A stretch of DNA of 64,000 bases from DASPWV01 sp046727855. Its GTDB lineage: Bacteria > Acidobacteriota > Vicinamibacteria > Vicinamibacterales > UBA2999. Below are positions 48,199 through 57,066 of the stretch, piece by piece; positions within the stretch are counted from its first letter, which is position 1; every line of letters starts with the position of its first letter. Below the pieces are notes generated by a model, which was given only the letters and a program-made list of their open reading frames with translations, did no database searches and was not told the origin of the DNA. Made by a program: the position numbers and the translations under genes. Location of the stretch: the NCBI GenBank assembly GCA_046727855.1, contig JBKPDL010000036.1, positions 1 to 64,000 on the forward strand, given 5' to 3'.

Positions 48199-51100
48199 AT
48201 GGCACGGCGCGCTGTGCATCACGTCTTGGTTTTCGTATCACTGCTGATCGTCCCGGCCGTTGCGGCCGCGCAGGACTCCCGCGGTGCCATCACCGGCCGC
48301 GTCGCCGACGCGCAAGGCGGTGTACTACCGGTGTCACCGTCACCATCGTCAACACCGGCACCAATTCCACAACCACTACTGTCAGCAATGACACCGGCCA
48401 GTACAGCGCGTTGTTCCTGATTCCGGGCACCTATCGCGTGACCGTTGAATTGAGCGGCTTTCGGACCGCGGTCAACGAACGCGTCGTGGTGAGCGTCGGA
48501 GATCGTCTGCAGCTCGACTTCACGCTCGAGCCCGCTGGCCTCAGCGAATCCGTTCAAGTTGTCGCTGAAACGCCGCAGCTCGAGACCGGCACCGCGTCGA
48601 TGGGGCAAGTCATCAACAGCAAGTTGATCAGCGAGATCCCGCTCGGCGATGGCACCGCCTACGGACTGACGCGTCTCGTGCCCGGCGCCACGTTCGAGCG
48701 GTCGTACGCGCTGCAACGCCCCATGGACAATGACAACCTGCGCGGGCTGTCGGTGACAGGAACGATCAACAGCGAGTTCACTATCGACGGATCGAGCAAC
48801 GTCGTGTCACAGGCCCGCGTCGGCATTCAGCCGCCGTCGGACGCCATCGAAGAGTTCAAGGTCGAAACGGTCGTCTATGACGCGCAGATTGGCCATACCG
48901 GCGCCGGCAACGTCAACCTTGCCCTCAAGAGCGGCACCAACCAGTGGCACGGCGCGGCCACGTACAACAACCGCGACGATTCCCGTTCGGCGAATCTGTT
49001 TGCCTCGAATCGTTCGGGAACTGGCAAACAGCCGCGCAACTACAACCGCGGCAGCGCGACACTGACGGGACCGATCTTCAAGAACCGCACGTTCTTCATG
49101 TTTTCGTACGAGCGGCTCCAGGACGACGCGGTCGAGGCCGTGACGCACTCCGTGCCGACGATGGCGATGCGCTCGGGCGATTTCTCCGAGTTGCTGCGCA
49201 TGGGGGTGCAGATTTACGACCCGACCACCGCGCGGCTCGTCAACGGCGTCGTCGTGCGCGAGCCGTTCCCCGGCAACATCATCCCGTCCAACTTCATCAA
49301 CCCGATTGCGGCCAACGTGCTGAAATACTTTCCGCCGCCCAATCAAGCGGGTGCGGCCGACTTATCGGAGAACTATTTCTTCGAGCAGCCCTGGACCTAC
49401 GCGTACAACCTGCAGCTCACGCGTATCGATCACGAGTGGGCATCGAGCCAGCGTACTTACGGCCGCTTCATTCGCAACTTCCGACGCGAAGAGCGCTACA
49501 ACTACGCCGGCGAGCAGAACGGCGTCGAGATTACACGCGGCGCGACCGATCGCTTCAACTACAACTACGCCGTGGGACACACCGCGGTACTCTCACCATC
49601 GACCGTGCTCGACGTGAAGGGCAGCTGGCTGCGCTTCAACGACGATCTGTTTCCGCTCTACGAGATCGATCCGGCGACGCTCGGCTATTCGTCGTCCACA
49701 GCGGCGCTCTTCCGCGGATTCCGGCAGCTCCCGCGCTACAGCATCGAGTCGAGCTCGCCCACGGTCGCCGGCCGCGTGGCCACACTCGGCGCGCAGCAGA
49801 GCGGCTTCAACAGCGGCCGCAATCAGCCGTTTTACAACGTGCAATTCTCCGGCACGCTCACCAAGACGATGGGCGCGCACACGATGAAAATGGGATACGA
49901 CTGGCGCACGCTGCGGCAGAAGGAAGTGAACAACGGTTGGCAGGCAGGCGCGTATCAGTTTGACGGCACCTATACGCGCGCATCGAGCACCGGGACCAGC
50001 CAATACGGGCAGGGCATCGCGGCGTTCGTGCTCGGCCTCCCGTCGAACAACTCGTTCATCGAGACCCGTGCGCCGTACGACGTCGCCGTCGTCGGTCACG
50101 GACTGTTCGTGCACGACGACTGGCGCGTGTCGGATCGTCTGACGCTGAATCTCGGGTTGCGCTACGACCTCGAGCTCGGCATGACGGAAGCCGAGCACCG
50201 CAACGTCGGCCCGTTCGACACCACCTCGCCGAATCCGATCGAGGCACAGGCGCAGGCGCAGTTTGCGGCCAATCCCCCGGCTGGTGTGCCGCTCTCGGCG
50301 TCGCAGTTCCGAGTGCTGGGCGGTTACACCCATCTGTCCGACGCGCAGCCGCGCGTGTGGGACGCCGACAGCAACAATATCCAGCCGCGTGCCGGCGTGA
50401 CGTTCAAGCTGACCGATACCGCGGTGCTCCGCGGCGGCGCCGGACTGTTCATCGCGCCGTTCCAGCTGCAAGGCGTACCGGGCATCAACACCGCCATCAA
50501 TCAGCTCGGGTATTCGCGAAACACGCCGGTGCCGGTGTCCTCCGACAGCGGGCTGACGTTTGGCGCGAATCTCAGTAATCCCGTGCCGAGCGGCACGCTG
50601 CTCGCACCCGTCGGCTCCGCGCTCGGCCTGCGCACGAACCTGGGCAACGCGCCGGGGAATGTCTTTCCGGCCGATCGCGTGAACGGCGAATACTGGCGCT
50701 ACAGCGCGGGCGTCGAAAAGCAATTCCCAGCCGGATTCCTCGTCGAGCTCTCCTACATCGGGCAGAAGGGCAACAACGTGCCGATTCTCGAGACGCTCAA
50801 CTTCGTGCCGCAGCAGTACCGCACGGCAAGTCCCATCCGCGACGCCACAGCGGAGTTGTTCCTGAGTCAGCTCGTTGCCAATCCGTTGCAGGGTCTCACG
50901 CCAGAGGCGCCTGCCAGCAACGGCGCCACTATCGCGCGCCGTCGTCTGCTCTATCAGTTCCCGCAGTTCGAAGCGAGCGCCATCTGCACCGGCAACGGCA
51001 CGTTCTGTATGGAAACTTCGCGCGGCTCGAACATCTATCACGGCGCGATCGTGCGCGTCGACAAGCGCTTCACCCAAGGCTTCATGTTGATGACGTCGTA

Positions 51101-51815
51101 CACGTGGTCGCGGCTGCGTGAGGACGTGACGCCGCTCAATCCGTGGGAAGCGCCGGAGCACCGCGTCGGCGCCACCGATCGGCCGCACCGCGTCACGCTC
51201 GCCAGCGTGACCGAGCTGCCGTTTGGCCGCGATCACCGCTTCGGCACCAACTGGAACACGCTCATCGATTCCATTCTCGGCGGCTGGCAGTTCAGCGCGA
51301 AGTACGAGTGGCAGACGGGCCAGCCGCTCGTCTTCAACAACAATACCTACTACGACCCCGCGTGCGGCGATCCGCGCGAGCTCAAATCACAGTGGGGCAA
51401 AGAGTCGAACGGCGCTGTGCGCGGCGTGGACGTGCCGATCCTCGACGTGTCCTGCTTCTACACTCTGAACCGGCAGCCGTTCGTCAACGCCGCGGGCCAG
51501 CCGATCACGTTTACGGCGACCGAGATTCAGCTCGGTCAGTCAAACCTGCGGACCTTCCCGACTACGCTGCCGGATGTGCGGTTCATGAACCACCACCTCC
51601 TCGATCTCGGGCTGACCAAGACCTTCCGCGTCCGCGAGCGGGTCCGCGTACAAGTCCGTATCGAGGCGCTCAACGCCACCAACTACACCCTCTTCGGCTC
51701 GGGCTTTATGGTGCTGACGCCGACCAGCGCATCGTTCATGAAGTTGAACAACATCGATTCGAGCACTGTGATGAAGCCGCGCGACATTCAGATCGGCGCA
51801 AGGGTGACATTCTGA
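48199..51815 (+). pseudogene. Oar-like TonB-dependent receptor, frameshifted near the N-terminus
   Basis: ATG at 48199 follows GGAGG. A signal peptide (cut at Ala-Ala-Ala-Gln) and the start of a carboxypeptidase-regulatory domain (Gly-Ala-Ile-Thr-Gly-Arg-Val-Ala-Asp-Ala-Gln-Gly) are read in one frame to about 48328. The expected Pro-Gly-Val-Thr-Val-Thr continues in another frame, and from about 48408 the frame is open for 1134 codons to 51815. A GGG run has become GG (48330-48331). The rest is a full plug and 22-strand barrel ending Gly-Ala-Arg-Val-Thr-Phe. Family members move oligosaccharides or peptides across the outer membrane. Either a real recent mutation or a one-base sequence error. 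Confidence 0.88.
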
Positions 51816-51889
51816 AGAACTTGAGCGCGTAACAAAACCAGCATAGTGGGCGGCATGGACGCCTTTCGTTGGGCGCAGTAACGTCAACG

Positions 51890-52051
51890 TTTTATGGCCG
51901 CCGGCTTAGGCCGCGGTGGCTCGTGGAGCGGACGTTTGCCTGGCTCAATCAGTTTCGCCGTCTGCGCGTGCGGTATGACAAGCGGGCCGACATTCGCGAG
52001 GCATTCCTCTCGCTGGGATGCGCGCTGATTTGTTGGAGTCGCTGCGCATGA
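51890..52051 (+). pseudogene. IS5-family transposase C-terminal remnant
   Basis: The frame reads Arg-Trp-Leu-Val-Glu-Arg-Thr-Phe-Ala-Trp-Leu-Asn-Gln-Phe-Arg-Arg-Leu, then Arg-Tyr-Asp-Lys-Arg-Ala-Asp-Ile-Arg-Glu-Ala-Phe-Leu-Ser-Leu-Gly-Cys-Ala-Leu-Ile. This is the C-terminal catalytic-Glu region of IS5 (IS427-like) transposases. The rest of the element, including its catalytic Asp residues and terminal repeats, is absent. The remainder of 51816-52194 holds nothing else recognised. Confidence 0.88.
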
Positions 52052-52194
52052 CGTGGAGAATCGCCTGAGCCGCTGCCCATATTCTCCGGCGTCGATCGCC
52101 AGGTCGCCGTTTTCCTGCAGTAATCGCGTCCGCATGATATGTGTAGCTCGCACAGATGCACCTGGACGTGAATGCCGCGGCAGACCGATCGTTT

Positions 52195-52869
52195 TCAGTC
52201 GTGCAGAACGACGCTGAGCAGGGCTGTGCGGATGACGAGTTCCCCGTTGTAGGTGATGAACCCAAGGGCGCGAAACTTGTTCATGAAGAAGTTGATGCGC
52301 GGCCGCGTGGTCCCGACCATCTCCGCAAGCGTCTCCTGCGACACAGCAGGGAGCACCCATGCGTCGCCTTCGGCCCGTCCGTAACGCGCCATCAACATCA
52401 ACGCCCGGGCGAATCGCTTTTCTGCGGGGTTGAAGAGCCGATCGATGAGGTCTTCCTCGACACGGATGCTTCTGGTCAGGATGTAGGCGATGAAGCGTTG
52501 CGACAGCGCCGGTTCACGCTGGAGCAGCCTGCGCATGCGCCCGCGTTCAATCGTCAGGATCCGGCTACCGGCCATTGCGGTCGCGGTGCTCATGCGCACT
52601 GTCTGGCCGGCCAGGCATCCCTCGCCGAAGAAATCGCCGCGGCCGAGCGCACCCACGATGGCTTCCTTGCCCCGCGCCGACACCACGGATAGCTTCACCC
52701 GTCCGGCCTGGATGTACATGACTGAGGTCGCCGAGTCGCCCTGTCGGTAAATCCGGTCTCCGGTCGCGAATTCGGCAACCCGGCTCGCAATGCGGGTGGA
52801 ATTCAGAAAGCGCTCGACATCGAATGGACCCGCGTGTATTCGCGTTGGCCGCGGTCGGGCCGTCCCCAT
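52195..52869 (-). CDS. Crp/Fnr-family transcriptional regulator
   Basis: A 224-residue regulator. The cyclic-nucleotide-binding-like beta roll has Ile-Tyr-Arg-Gln-Gly-Asp, Gly-Arg-Val-Lys-Leu-Ser-Val and Gly-Asp-Phe-Phe-Gly-Glu-Gly-Cys-Leu-Ala-Gly. A long dimer helix and a winged helix-turn-helix follow (Ser-Gln-Glu-Thr-Leu-Ala-Glu-Met-Val-Gly-Thr-Thr-Arg-Pro). The phosphate-binding Arg-Ser pair of true CRP is not evident, and there is no Fnr Cys cluster, so the signal is unknown. The start at 52869 is preferred on family length; an upstream start at 52965 would add a poorly conserved 32 residues. Neighbouring short genes are divergent. Confidence 0.9.
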   Translation of the reverse strand: MGTARPRPTRIHAGPFDVERFLNSTRIASRVAEFATGDRIYRQGDSATSVMYIQAGRVKLSVVSARGKEAIVGALGRGDFFGEGCLAGQTVRMSTATAMAGSRILTIERGRMRRLLQREPALSQRFIAYILTRSIRVEEDLIDRLFNPAEKRFARALMLMARYGRAEGDAWVLPAVSQETLAEMVGTTRPRINFFMNKFRALGFITYNGELVIRTALLSVVLHD

Positions 52870-52970
52870 CGAACCGGACTGTATCCCGAACAGGCGCCCT
52901 GTCCAAAACAGAACAGCGGCGCAATTGGTCGACCGGCTACTGTGAAGGCGCGCTCGGAGGCGCAACCCTG

Positions 52971-53105
52971 ATGATTCTGGTGCTGAGCGTTGGTGTTCTC
53001 GTTTTTGGCGTGGCTGCCCTCATGCTCGCGCGAGCCTGCGGTTCAACGCGCTCAGTCGGCCAACTGTTGTACGACACCGAGCACCCCGAGGCAGACGACC
53101 GCTGA
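52971..53105 (+). CDS. Small single-span membrane protein
   Basis: A 44-residue open frame: about 20 hydrophobic residues (Met-Ile-Leu-Val-Leu-Ser-Val-Gly-Val-Leu-Val-Phe-Gly-Val-Ala), then a short polar tail ending Glu-Ala-Asp-Asp-Arg. GGAGG lies 11 nt before the ATG. It is divergent from the Crp gene by 101 nt. It may be a real small membrane protein, but length alone makes this uncertain. No family recognised. Confidence 0.45.
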   Translation: MILVLSVGVLVFGVAALMLARACGSTRSVGQLLYDTEHPEADDR

Positions 53106-53256
53106 GCGACGTGCCTTCGTCTCACTTCTCGCAGCGGCCGCACTGTTTGCAGTTCCTGCCGCGAACGCGCACTGAGACCGCACGGTGGTCACTGACGCTT
53201 TCAGAAGGACGGCACAACTCACGCACCATGAACAAACGATCACGAAGGAGTTGTCA

Positions 53257-53502
53257 ATGAGCAAGCCTGTTGCGATCCGCAAGCACGCGATACTGAAGCG
53301 GCACTACAGTCGCGCGGTCAAAGCCACACCGCAGTTTCATCAGCTCGATGCAATCGGACGGTGGGCCGTGCTGCGCCAGCAAGTCGAAGCGGATGCGACG
53401 CCGATCGGCGCCACACTGCTGAAGATCATGGACAGCCGCGAGGGGCGCCGGGACGAGGTGCTCAGTGCGCTCGAAGACGCACGTCAGACCACCGTCCGCT
53501 AG
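53257..53502 (+). CDS. Hypothetical 81-residue basic protein
   Basis: GGAG 7-8 nt before the ATG at 53257 supports translation. The product is soluble, helical and basic (Lys-His-Ala-Ile-Leu-Lys-Arg-His-Tyr-Ser-Arg-Ala-Val-Lys), with a second helix Gly-Arg-Arg-Asp-Glu-Val-Leu-Ser-Ala-Leu-Glu-Asp-Ala. I do not recognise a family. It sits downstream of the small membrane gene. The 263 nt after it (53503-53765) contain nothing I can identify. Confidence 0.6.
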   Translation: MSKPVAIRKHAILKRHYSRAVKATPQFHQLDAIGRWAVLRQQVEADATPIGATLLKIMDSREGRRDEVLSALEDARQTTVR

Positions 53503-53765
53503 CCCGCAGAACAACGCCGAACGACCTCGTGCCGTGTGCCCACTCCATGAGCCCTGAAGCTTCTTTGTCCAGATGCACGAACACCTGGCTCAAACGCGGA
53601 CGGACCGGGGGTCCGGACGAGCAGCACGGCGTTCCTGAGTCGCCGAGGGGCGAGCAACGTTGCGGCAGGGATTCGTAGTGAAATCGGCGCGACCTACGTC
53701 AACGCTCCGCTTGATCCGCGGCGGTTCAAGTTTCTCAAGCATCGTCTCCGTGGCATAGAGAAGCG

Positions 53766-54113
53766 CTACTTGCGGATATCAAAGCGCCTGATCAGGCCGT
53801 CCTCGATCTGGAAAACGTGGCCTGCCTTCTCGTCGAACAATACGTTTCCGTTGAGATCGCGCGCGGTCACATGAACCTCGACGTAGGCCGTTCCATCCTC
53901 GCCGATCGAAAAACCGATTGGCTCCGCGCGTGACTCCATCATTGCCCATTGTCGCGTCCAGTAGTCGCGGACGCCGTCGTGCCCGCGGACATCTCCCCCC
54001 TCCAGCCCATTGGCCCACGTGACGTCCGTGTACATGGTCGCAAGCGCCGCTTCCATGTCGCGGGCATTGAAACGGTCGTACAAACGCTCGAGAAGTTCTC
54101 TGTCGCTGGGCAT
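53766..54113 (-). CDS. SnoaL-like/NTF2-fold protein
   Basis: A 115-residue soluble protein with AAGGAG before its ATG. The order helix (Leu-Leu-Glu-Arg-Leu-Tyr-Asp-Arg-Phe-Asn-Ala-Arg-Asp-Met), Tyr-Thr-Asp-Val-Thr-Trp, Gly-His-Asp-Gly-Val-Arg-Asp-Tyr-Trp, then four strands is the ketosteroid-isomerase/SnoaL fold. Members include isomerases, hydrolases and many unknowns. It is complete in length. No partner genes suggest a substrate. Confidence 0.87.
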   Translation of the reverse strand: MPSDRELLERLYDRFNARDMEAALATMYTDVTWANGLEGGDVRGHDGVRDYWTRQWAMMESRAEPIGFSIGEDGTAYVEVHVTARDLNGNVLFDEKAGHVFQIEDGLIRRFDIRK

Positions 54114-54414
54114 GGCGCGCTCCTTGGGCTTGTCGGACGCTCCCGTTACAAGTCTTCGTAAACGCCCATTCTTTGCGCAACCTCTTCTCTACATCGAGGT
54201 CACCGTTGCGCGCGAGCCAATTCAGGAGCGCGAAGTGCATCAGATCCCAATGCCTACTTGCCGCCTGACGCGCAAGCGCCGCCAGCACGTCATGCCAGAT
54301 CCGCAGCCCAGTTCCTTCGGCAACATCTGCCACGGAATCGCGCTGCGAGATGCGGGTTTTGTCACGCGCTCTTTAGTTCGTCGTTCTCAGTTCGTCGTTC
54401 GCAGCTCGTAGCCC
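54114..54414. other. Intergenic stretch with coding-like minus-strand sequence
   Basis: From about 54370 to 54165 one minus-strand frame reads like protein (Leu-Arg-Ile-Trp-His-Asp-Val-Leu-Ala-Ala-Leu-Ala-Arg, then Leu-Met-His-Phe-Ala-Leu-Leu-Asn-Trp-Leu-Ala-Arg-Asn-Gly), but it lacks a proper start and runs into the next gene. It may be a gene scrap; I do not recognise it. GAACGAC-type repeat units lie at 54368-54408, just past the Gfo/Idh stop. Confidence 0.3.
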
Positions 54415-55761
54415 CTACGTAAGTCGGATCAGTTCGCTGATCTTGATGGGACGCCGCTTGTCGATGCTGTGACGGGCGGCGATGCCAGTCAGACAGGACA
54501 TCGCCCCTGCCCGTGAGTTCGGCAGCCGCATGTGCTCCACGACGTCGATGTTGCGAAAGACCAAGTTGCGCAGCACATCGTCTCCGCCGCCGTGGCCGCC
54601 GGTCGCCTTCGGGATTTCGACTTTCACGCGCTGCCCGAAGTTGCCGATGACGTGCATCTCGGTTTCCTCGCCCGGATCCCAGGCCTGGCGCTCGTAGTCG
54701 CGGACCTCGAGGCGGCCCTTGGTGCCGTTGAATGCGACCCGATAGCCCTCGATCGGCATGAAGGTGTTGACCGAGTAGCTCATTTGCACGCCGGTCGAGT
54801 AGCGCACGATCGCGTTCATCGTGTCGAAGATGTTGATGTCTTCCTTGAACACGCAGCCGTCGCGATGATAGCCGTCGGCCGATTCGCACTCGGCGTAGAG
54901 CTCGTAGAGCTGCTTGTCTTTGCGCAAATCCCAGAAGTACTCGCACTGGTTGGTGTGCGGACATGAGCGGCAGTTGGTGCTGCGGAAGGGGCCGTTCTTG
55001 CCATAAAACGCGAGCCGGCCGTAAGCGGTGACTTCAACGGGATCGGCGTTGAGCCACCAGTTGATCAAATCGAAGTGATGCGTCGCTTTGTGCACCCACA
55101 ACGAGCCGCTGCGCTCGCGCAGCCGGTGCCAGCGCCGGAAGTAGTCGGCGCCGTGAGTGGTGTCGAGGTACCAGGAGAAATCGACGCCGGTCACCGTGCC
55201 GATCTCGCCCGACATCAGGATTTCCTTGATCTTCTGATGCTTCGGCGCGTAGCGATAGTTGAACGTGACCACGATCGGCTTCGCCGATGCACGCTCAGCG
55301 TCGAGCACCGTCTGGCACTGCTTCTCGTCAATCGTCATCGGCTTTTCCGTGATGACGTTGACCCCCGCCTTCAGCGCTTTAACGATGCACTCGGCGTGAA
55401 ACGCGTCTACCGTGGTGACCATGAGATGCGTCGGCTTCGCCTCGGCGATCATCTCGTCGAGATTGGTGAACGTGGGGCACGACACGCCGATGCGGCGCTT
55501 GGCGACTTCGACGCGCAGCGGGTTGATATCGCACAAGCCGACGAAATCCACGACGTCGCCAAAGCGCTCGGCGATCGGCCGGCCCCACATGCCGATGCCG
55601 CGCACGCCGGTGCCGACGATGGCGTAACGTTTTTTCGCAGCGGCCTGTGCCCCCAATAGCGGGCTCGATGCGGCGAGGGCGCCGACAGTTGCCGCGCCGG
55701 TCGTGGAGACAAATTCTCTCCGTGTCACGCCTGGCCTGGGTTCGGTCGAAAGCCCTTCCAT
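54415..55761 (-). CDS. Gfo/Idh/MocA oxidoreductase with Tat signal and a Cys cluster
   Basis: A 448-residue oxidoreductase. The N-terminus Val-Thr-Arg-Arg-Glu-Phe-Val-Ser followed by Ala-rich residues is a Tat signal. The Rossmann motif Gly-Thr-Gly-Val-Arg-Gly-Ile-Gly, Glu-Lys-Pro-Met, and a dimerisation domain follow. In the second half a Cys-x2-Cys-x5-Cys cluster (NCRSCPHTNQC) with a later Cys suggests a metal site. The ATG at 55761 has GGAGG 7 nt upstream; a GTG at 55791 inside the operator is rejected. It is controlled from a GntR-type operator (55775-55793) and divergent from the M24-like gene. Confidence 0.9.
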   Translation of the reverse strand: MEGLSTEPRPGVTRREFVSTTGAATVGALAASSPLLGAQAAAKKRYAIVGTGVRGIGMWGRPIAERFGDVVDFVGLCDINPLRVEVAKRRIGVSCPTFTNLDEMIAEAKPTHLMVTTVDAFHAECIVKALKAGVNVITEKPMTIDEKQCQTVLDAERASAKPIVVTFNYRYAPKHQKIKEILMSGEIGTVTGVDFSWYLDTTHGADYFRRWHRLRERSGSLWVHKATHHFDLINWWLNADPVEVTAYGRLAFYGKNGPFRSTNCRSCPHTNQCEYFWDLRKDKQLYELYAECESADGYHRDGCVFKEDINIFDTMNAIVRYSTGVQMSYSVNTFMPIEGYRVAFNGTKGRLEVRDYERQAWDPGEETEMHVIGNFGQRVKVEIPKATGGHGGGDDVLRNLVFRNIDVVEHMRLPNSRAGAMSCLTGIAARHSIDKRRPIKISELIRLT

Positions 55762-55774
55762 GCCGTACCTCCGG

Positions 55775-55793
55775 ATAAGTGGATATACCACTT
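55775..55793 (-). promoter_or_regulatory. GntR-type operator upstream of the Gfo/Idh gene (site 2)
   Basis: On the minus strand AAGTGGTATATCCACTTAT forms 6-bp arms around a 5-nt centre and ends 13 nt before the start codon, next to the ribosome site. It shares 17 of 19 bases with site 1 in front of the KduD-like gene. The FadR-type GntR gene lies 1.3 kb away. Confidence 0.75.
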
Positions 55794-55859
55794 TCGGAGT
55801 TAGTCTACAGCCAGTTTTTTCGGCACGCGCAGGGGCGCGATGTTACCGAGCGAGGCGGT

Positions 55860-56975
55860 GTGAAGCGGGAAACTGACGAGAAGGTCGAGCGCGTTGCACG
55901 GGTTGCGCGCGACACCGGCGTGGGAGGCATTCTGCTCACCACCCAGCGCAATGTCGCCTGGCTCACCGGCGGCGGCACCACCAGAATTGACGGCAGCCGC
56001 GAAACGGGCGCAGGCGCATTGCTGGTGACCGCCGACGCGCGCCGCTTCGCGGTGGCCAATGCGATCGAAATGCCGCGGTTGATGGCGGAGGTCGTGGCGG
56101 GCTTGTCGTTCGAGCCGATCGAGTATCCGTGGATTGACGATCAGGCCAATCCCGCCGCGCCGGCCGATATCGCGCGGTCTCTGCTTCCACGAGGCGCGAC
56201 ACTCGGCGCCGACTGGCCGCTGCGCGACACACAACCGAGCGAGACCGCCCTCATGCGTGGGCGTGTGCCGCTCGTGGACGAAGAGATCGTGCGCTATCGC
56301 GCGCTGGGTCGAGATATGGGCGAGCTTCTCGGCACGGCATGCCGTTCGCTGCACCCTGGCGAGAGTGAAGAACGCATCGCCACGCTGGTATCCGCTCGCA
56401 TCTGCGAGGCCGGTGCACGGCCGCTCGTGATTCTCGTCGCGGCCGACGATCGGCTCGCACGCTATCGGCATCCCGTGCCAACTGCTGCGACGTGGCACGA
56501 CACGGTCATGGTGGTGGTGTGTGCCGAGCGGCACGGCCTCGTGGTGGCGCTGTCGCGCATCGTGACGGCGGGCACGCCGCGCCCCGAGCTGCGCGATCGC
56601 ACGCGCGCGACGGCACAGGTCTTTGCGCGGCTGCTGCAGGGCACGCGGTCGGGCGTCACCGGCTCGGATCTGTACGCCATCGCAGCAAACGCGTATGAGG
56701 CCGTTGGATTTCGCGGCGAGGAACGAAAGCATCATCAGGGAGGCGCCATCGGGTACCGCTCGCGGGAGTGGATCGCACATCCCGGCTGCGAAGAGGTTGT
56801 CGCGGCGAGGCAGGCGTTCGCCTGGAACCCCAGCATCACCGGGACGAAGGTGGAAGATACGGTCTTGCTGATCGACGGCGGTTACGAACTGCTCACACCG
56901 AGCCCTGGGTGGCCTTCGATCCGCATCGATTTCGATGGCCACGCTCTGCCCGTCGCCGACGTTCTCTCGCGGTAG
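55860..56975 (+). CDS. M24 (creatinase/aminopeptidase P)-like protein lacking metal ligands
   Basis: A 371-residue protein with an N-terminal creatinase-like domain (Arg-Asn-Val-Ala-Trp-Leu-Thr-Gly-Gly) and a C-terminal pita-bread-like domain (His-His-Gln-Gly-Gly-Ala-Ile-Gly-Tyr, Ala-Phe-Ala-Trp-Asn-Pro-Ser-Ile). The usual metal-binding Asp-x-Gly...Ser-Asp-x-Thr-Arg segment is Cys-Ala-Glu-Arg-His-Gly-Leu-Val-Val-Ala-Leu-Ser-Arg, so the two metal Asp are missing. It cannot be a normal dimetal peptidase; a creatinase-like, metal-free hydrolase is possible. GTG start at 55860 with GAGG upstream. It lies between site 2 and the FadR gene, in the KDG cluster. Confidence 0.82.
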   Translation: MKRETDEKVERVARVARDTGVGGILLTTQRNVAWLTGGGTTRIDGSRETGAGALLVTADARRFAVANAIEMPRLMAEVVAGLSFEPIEYPWIDDQANPAAPADIARSLLPRGATLGADWPLRDTQPSETALMRGRVPLVDEEIVRYRALGRDMGELLGTACRSLHPGESEERIATLVSARICEAGARPLVILVAADDRLARYRHPVPTAATWHDTVMVVVCAERHGLVVALSRIVTAGTPRPELRDRTRATAQVFARLLQGTRSGVTGSDLYAIAANAYEAVGFRGEERKHHQGGAIGYRSREWIAHPGCEEVVAARQAFAWNPSITGTKVEDTVLLIDGGYELLTPSPGWPSIRIDFDGHALPVADVLSR

Positions 56976-56998
56976 CGGAGCTAGAACGAAGAACGAAG

Positions 56999-57055
56999 AA
57001 CTAGCCAAGGGCCGCGGAGTTAGCCGGATATCAAGGGCAGGGCCCTTGGCTAGTT
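56999..57055 (+). repeat. 57-bp hairpin repeat, copy 3
   Basis: Identical to 28454-28510. Here it sits between the convergent M24-like and FadR genes, preceded by GAACGAA units at 56985-57000. A 15-bp perfect stem makes it a strong candidate bidirectional terminator. Confidence 0.95.
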
Positions 57056-57066
57056 CTCCAATTCCT

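Noticed and set aside
49593..51236. 547-codon minus-strand open frame inside the TonB receptor
   Set aside because: Shadow of a GC-rich receptor gene; no start signals or domains.
51869..52051. 60-codon plus-strand frame as an intact gene
   Set aside because: It is only the C-terminal tail of an IS5 transposase; the first residues are not transposase-like.
53503..53765. Possible gene or RNA in the gap after the 81-residue protein
   Set aside because: No frame with motifs, no ribosome site and no strong structure seen.
55761..55791. GTG at 55791 as start of the Gfo/Idh gene
   Set aside because: It lies inside the operator palindrome and lacks a ribosome site, whereas ATG 55761 has GGAGG at good distance and begins a Tat signal.
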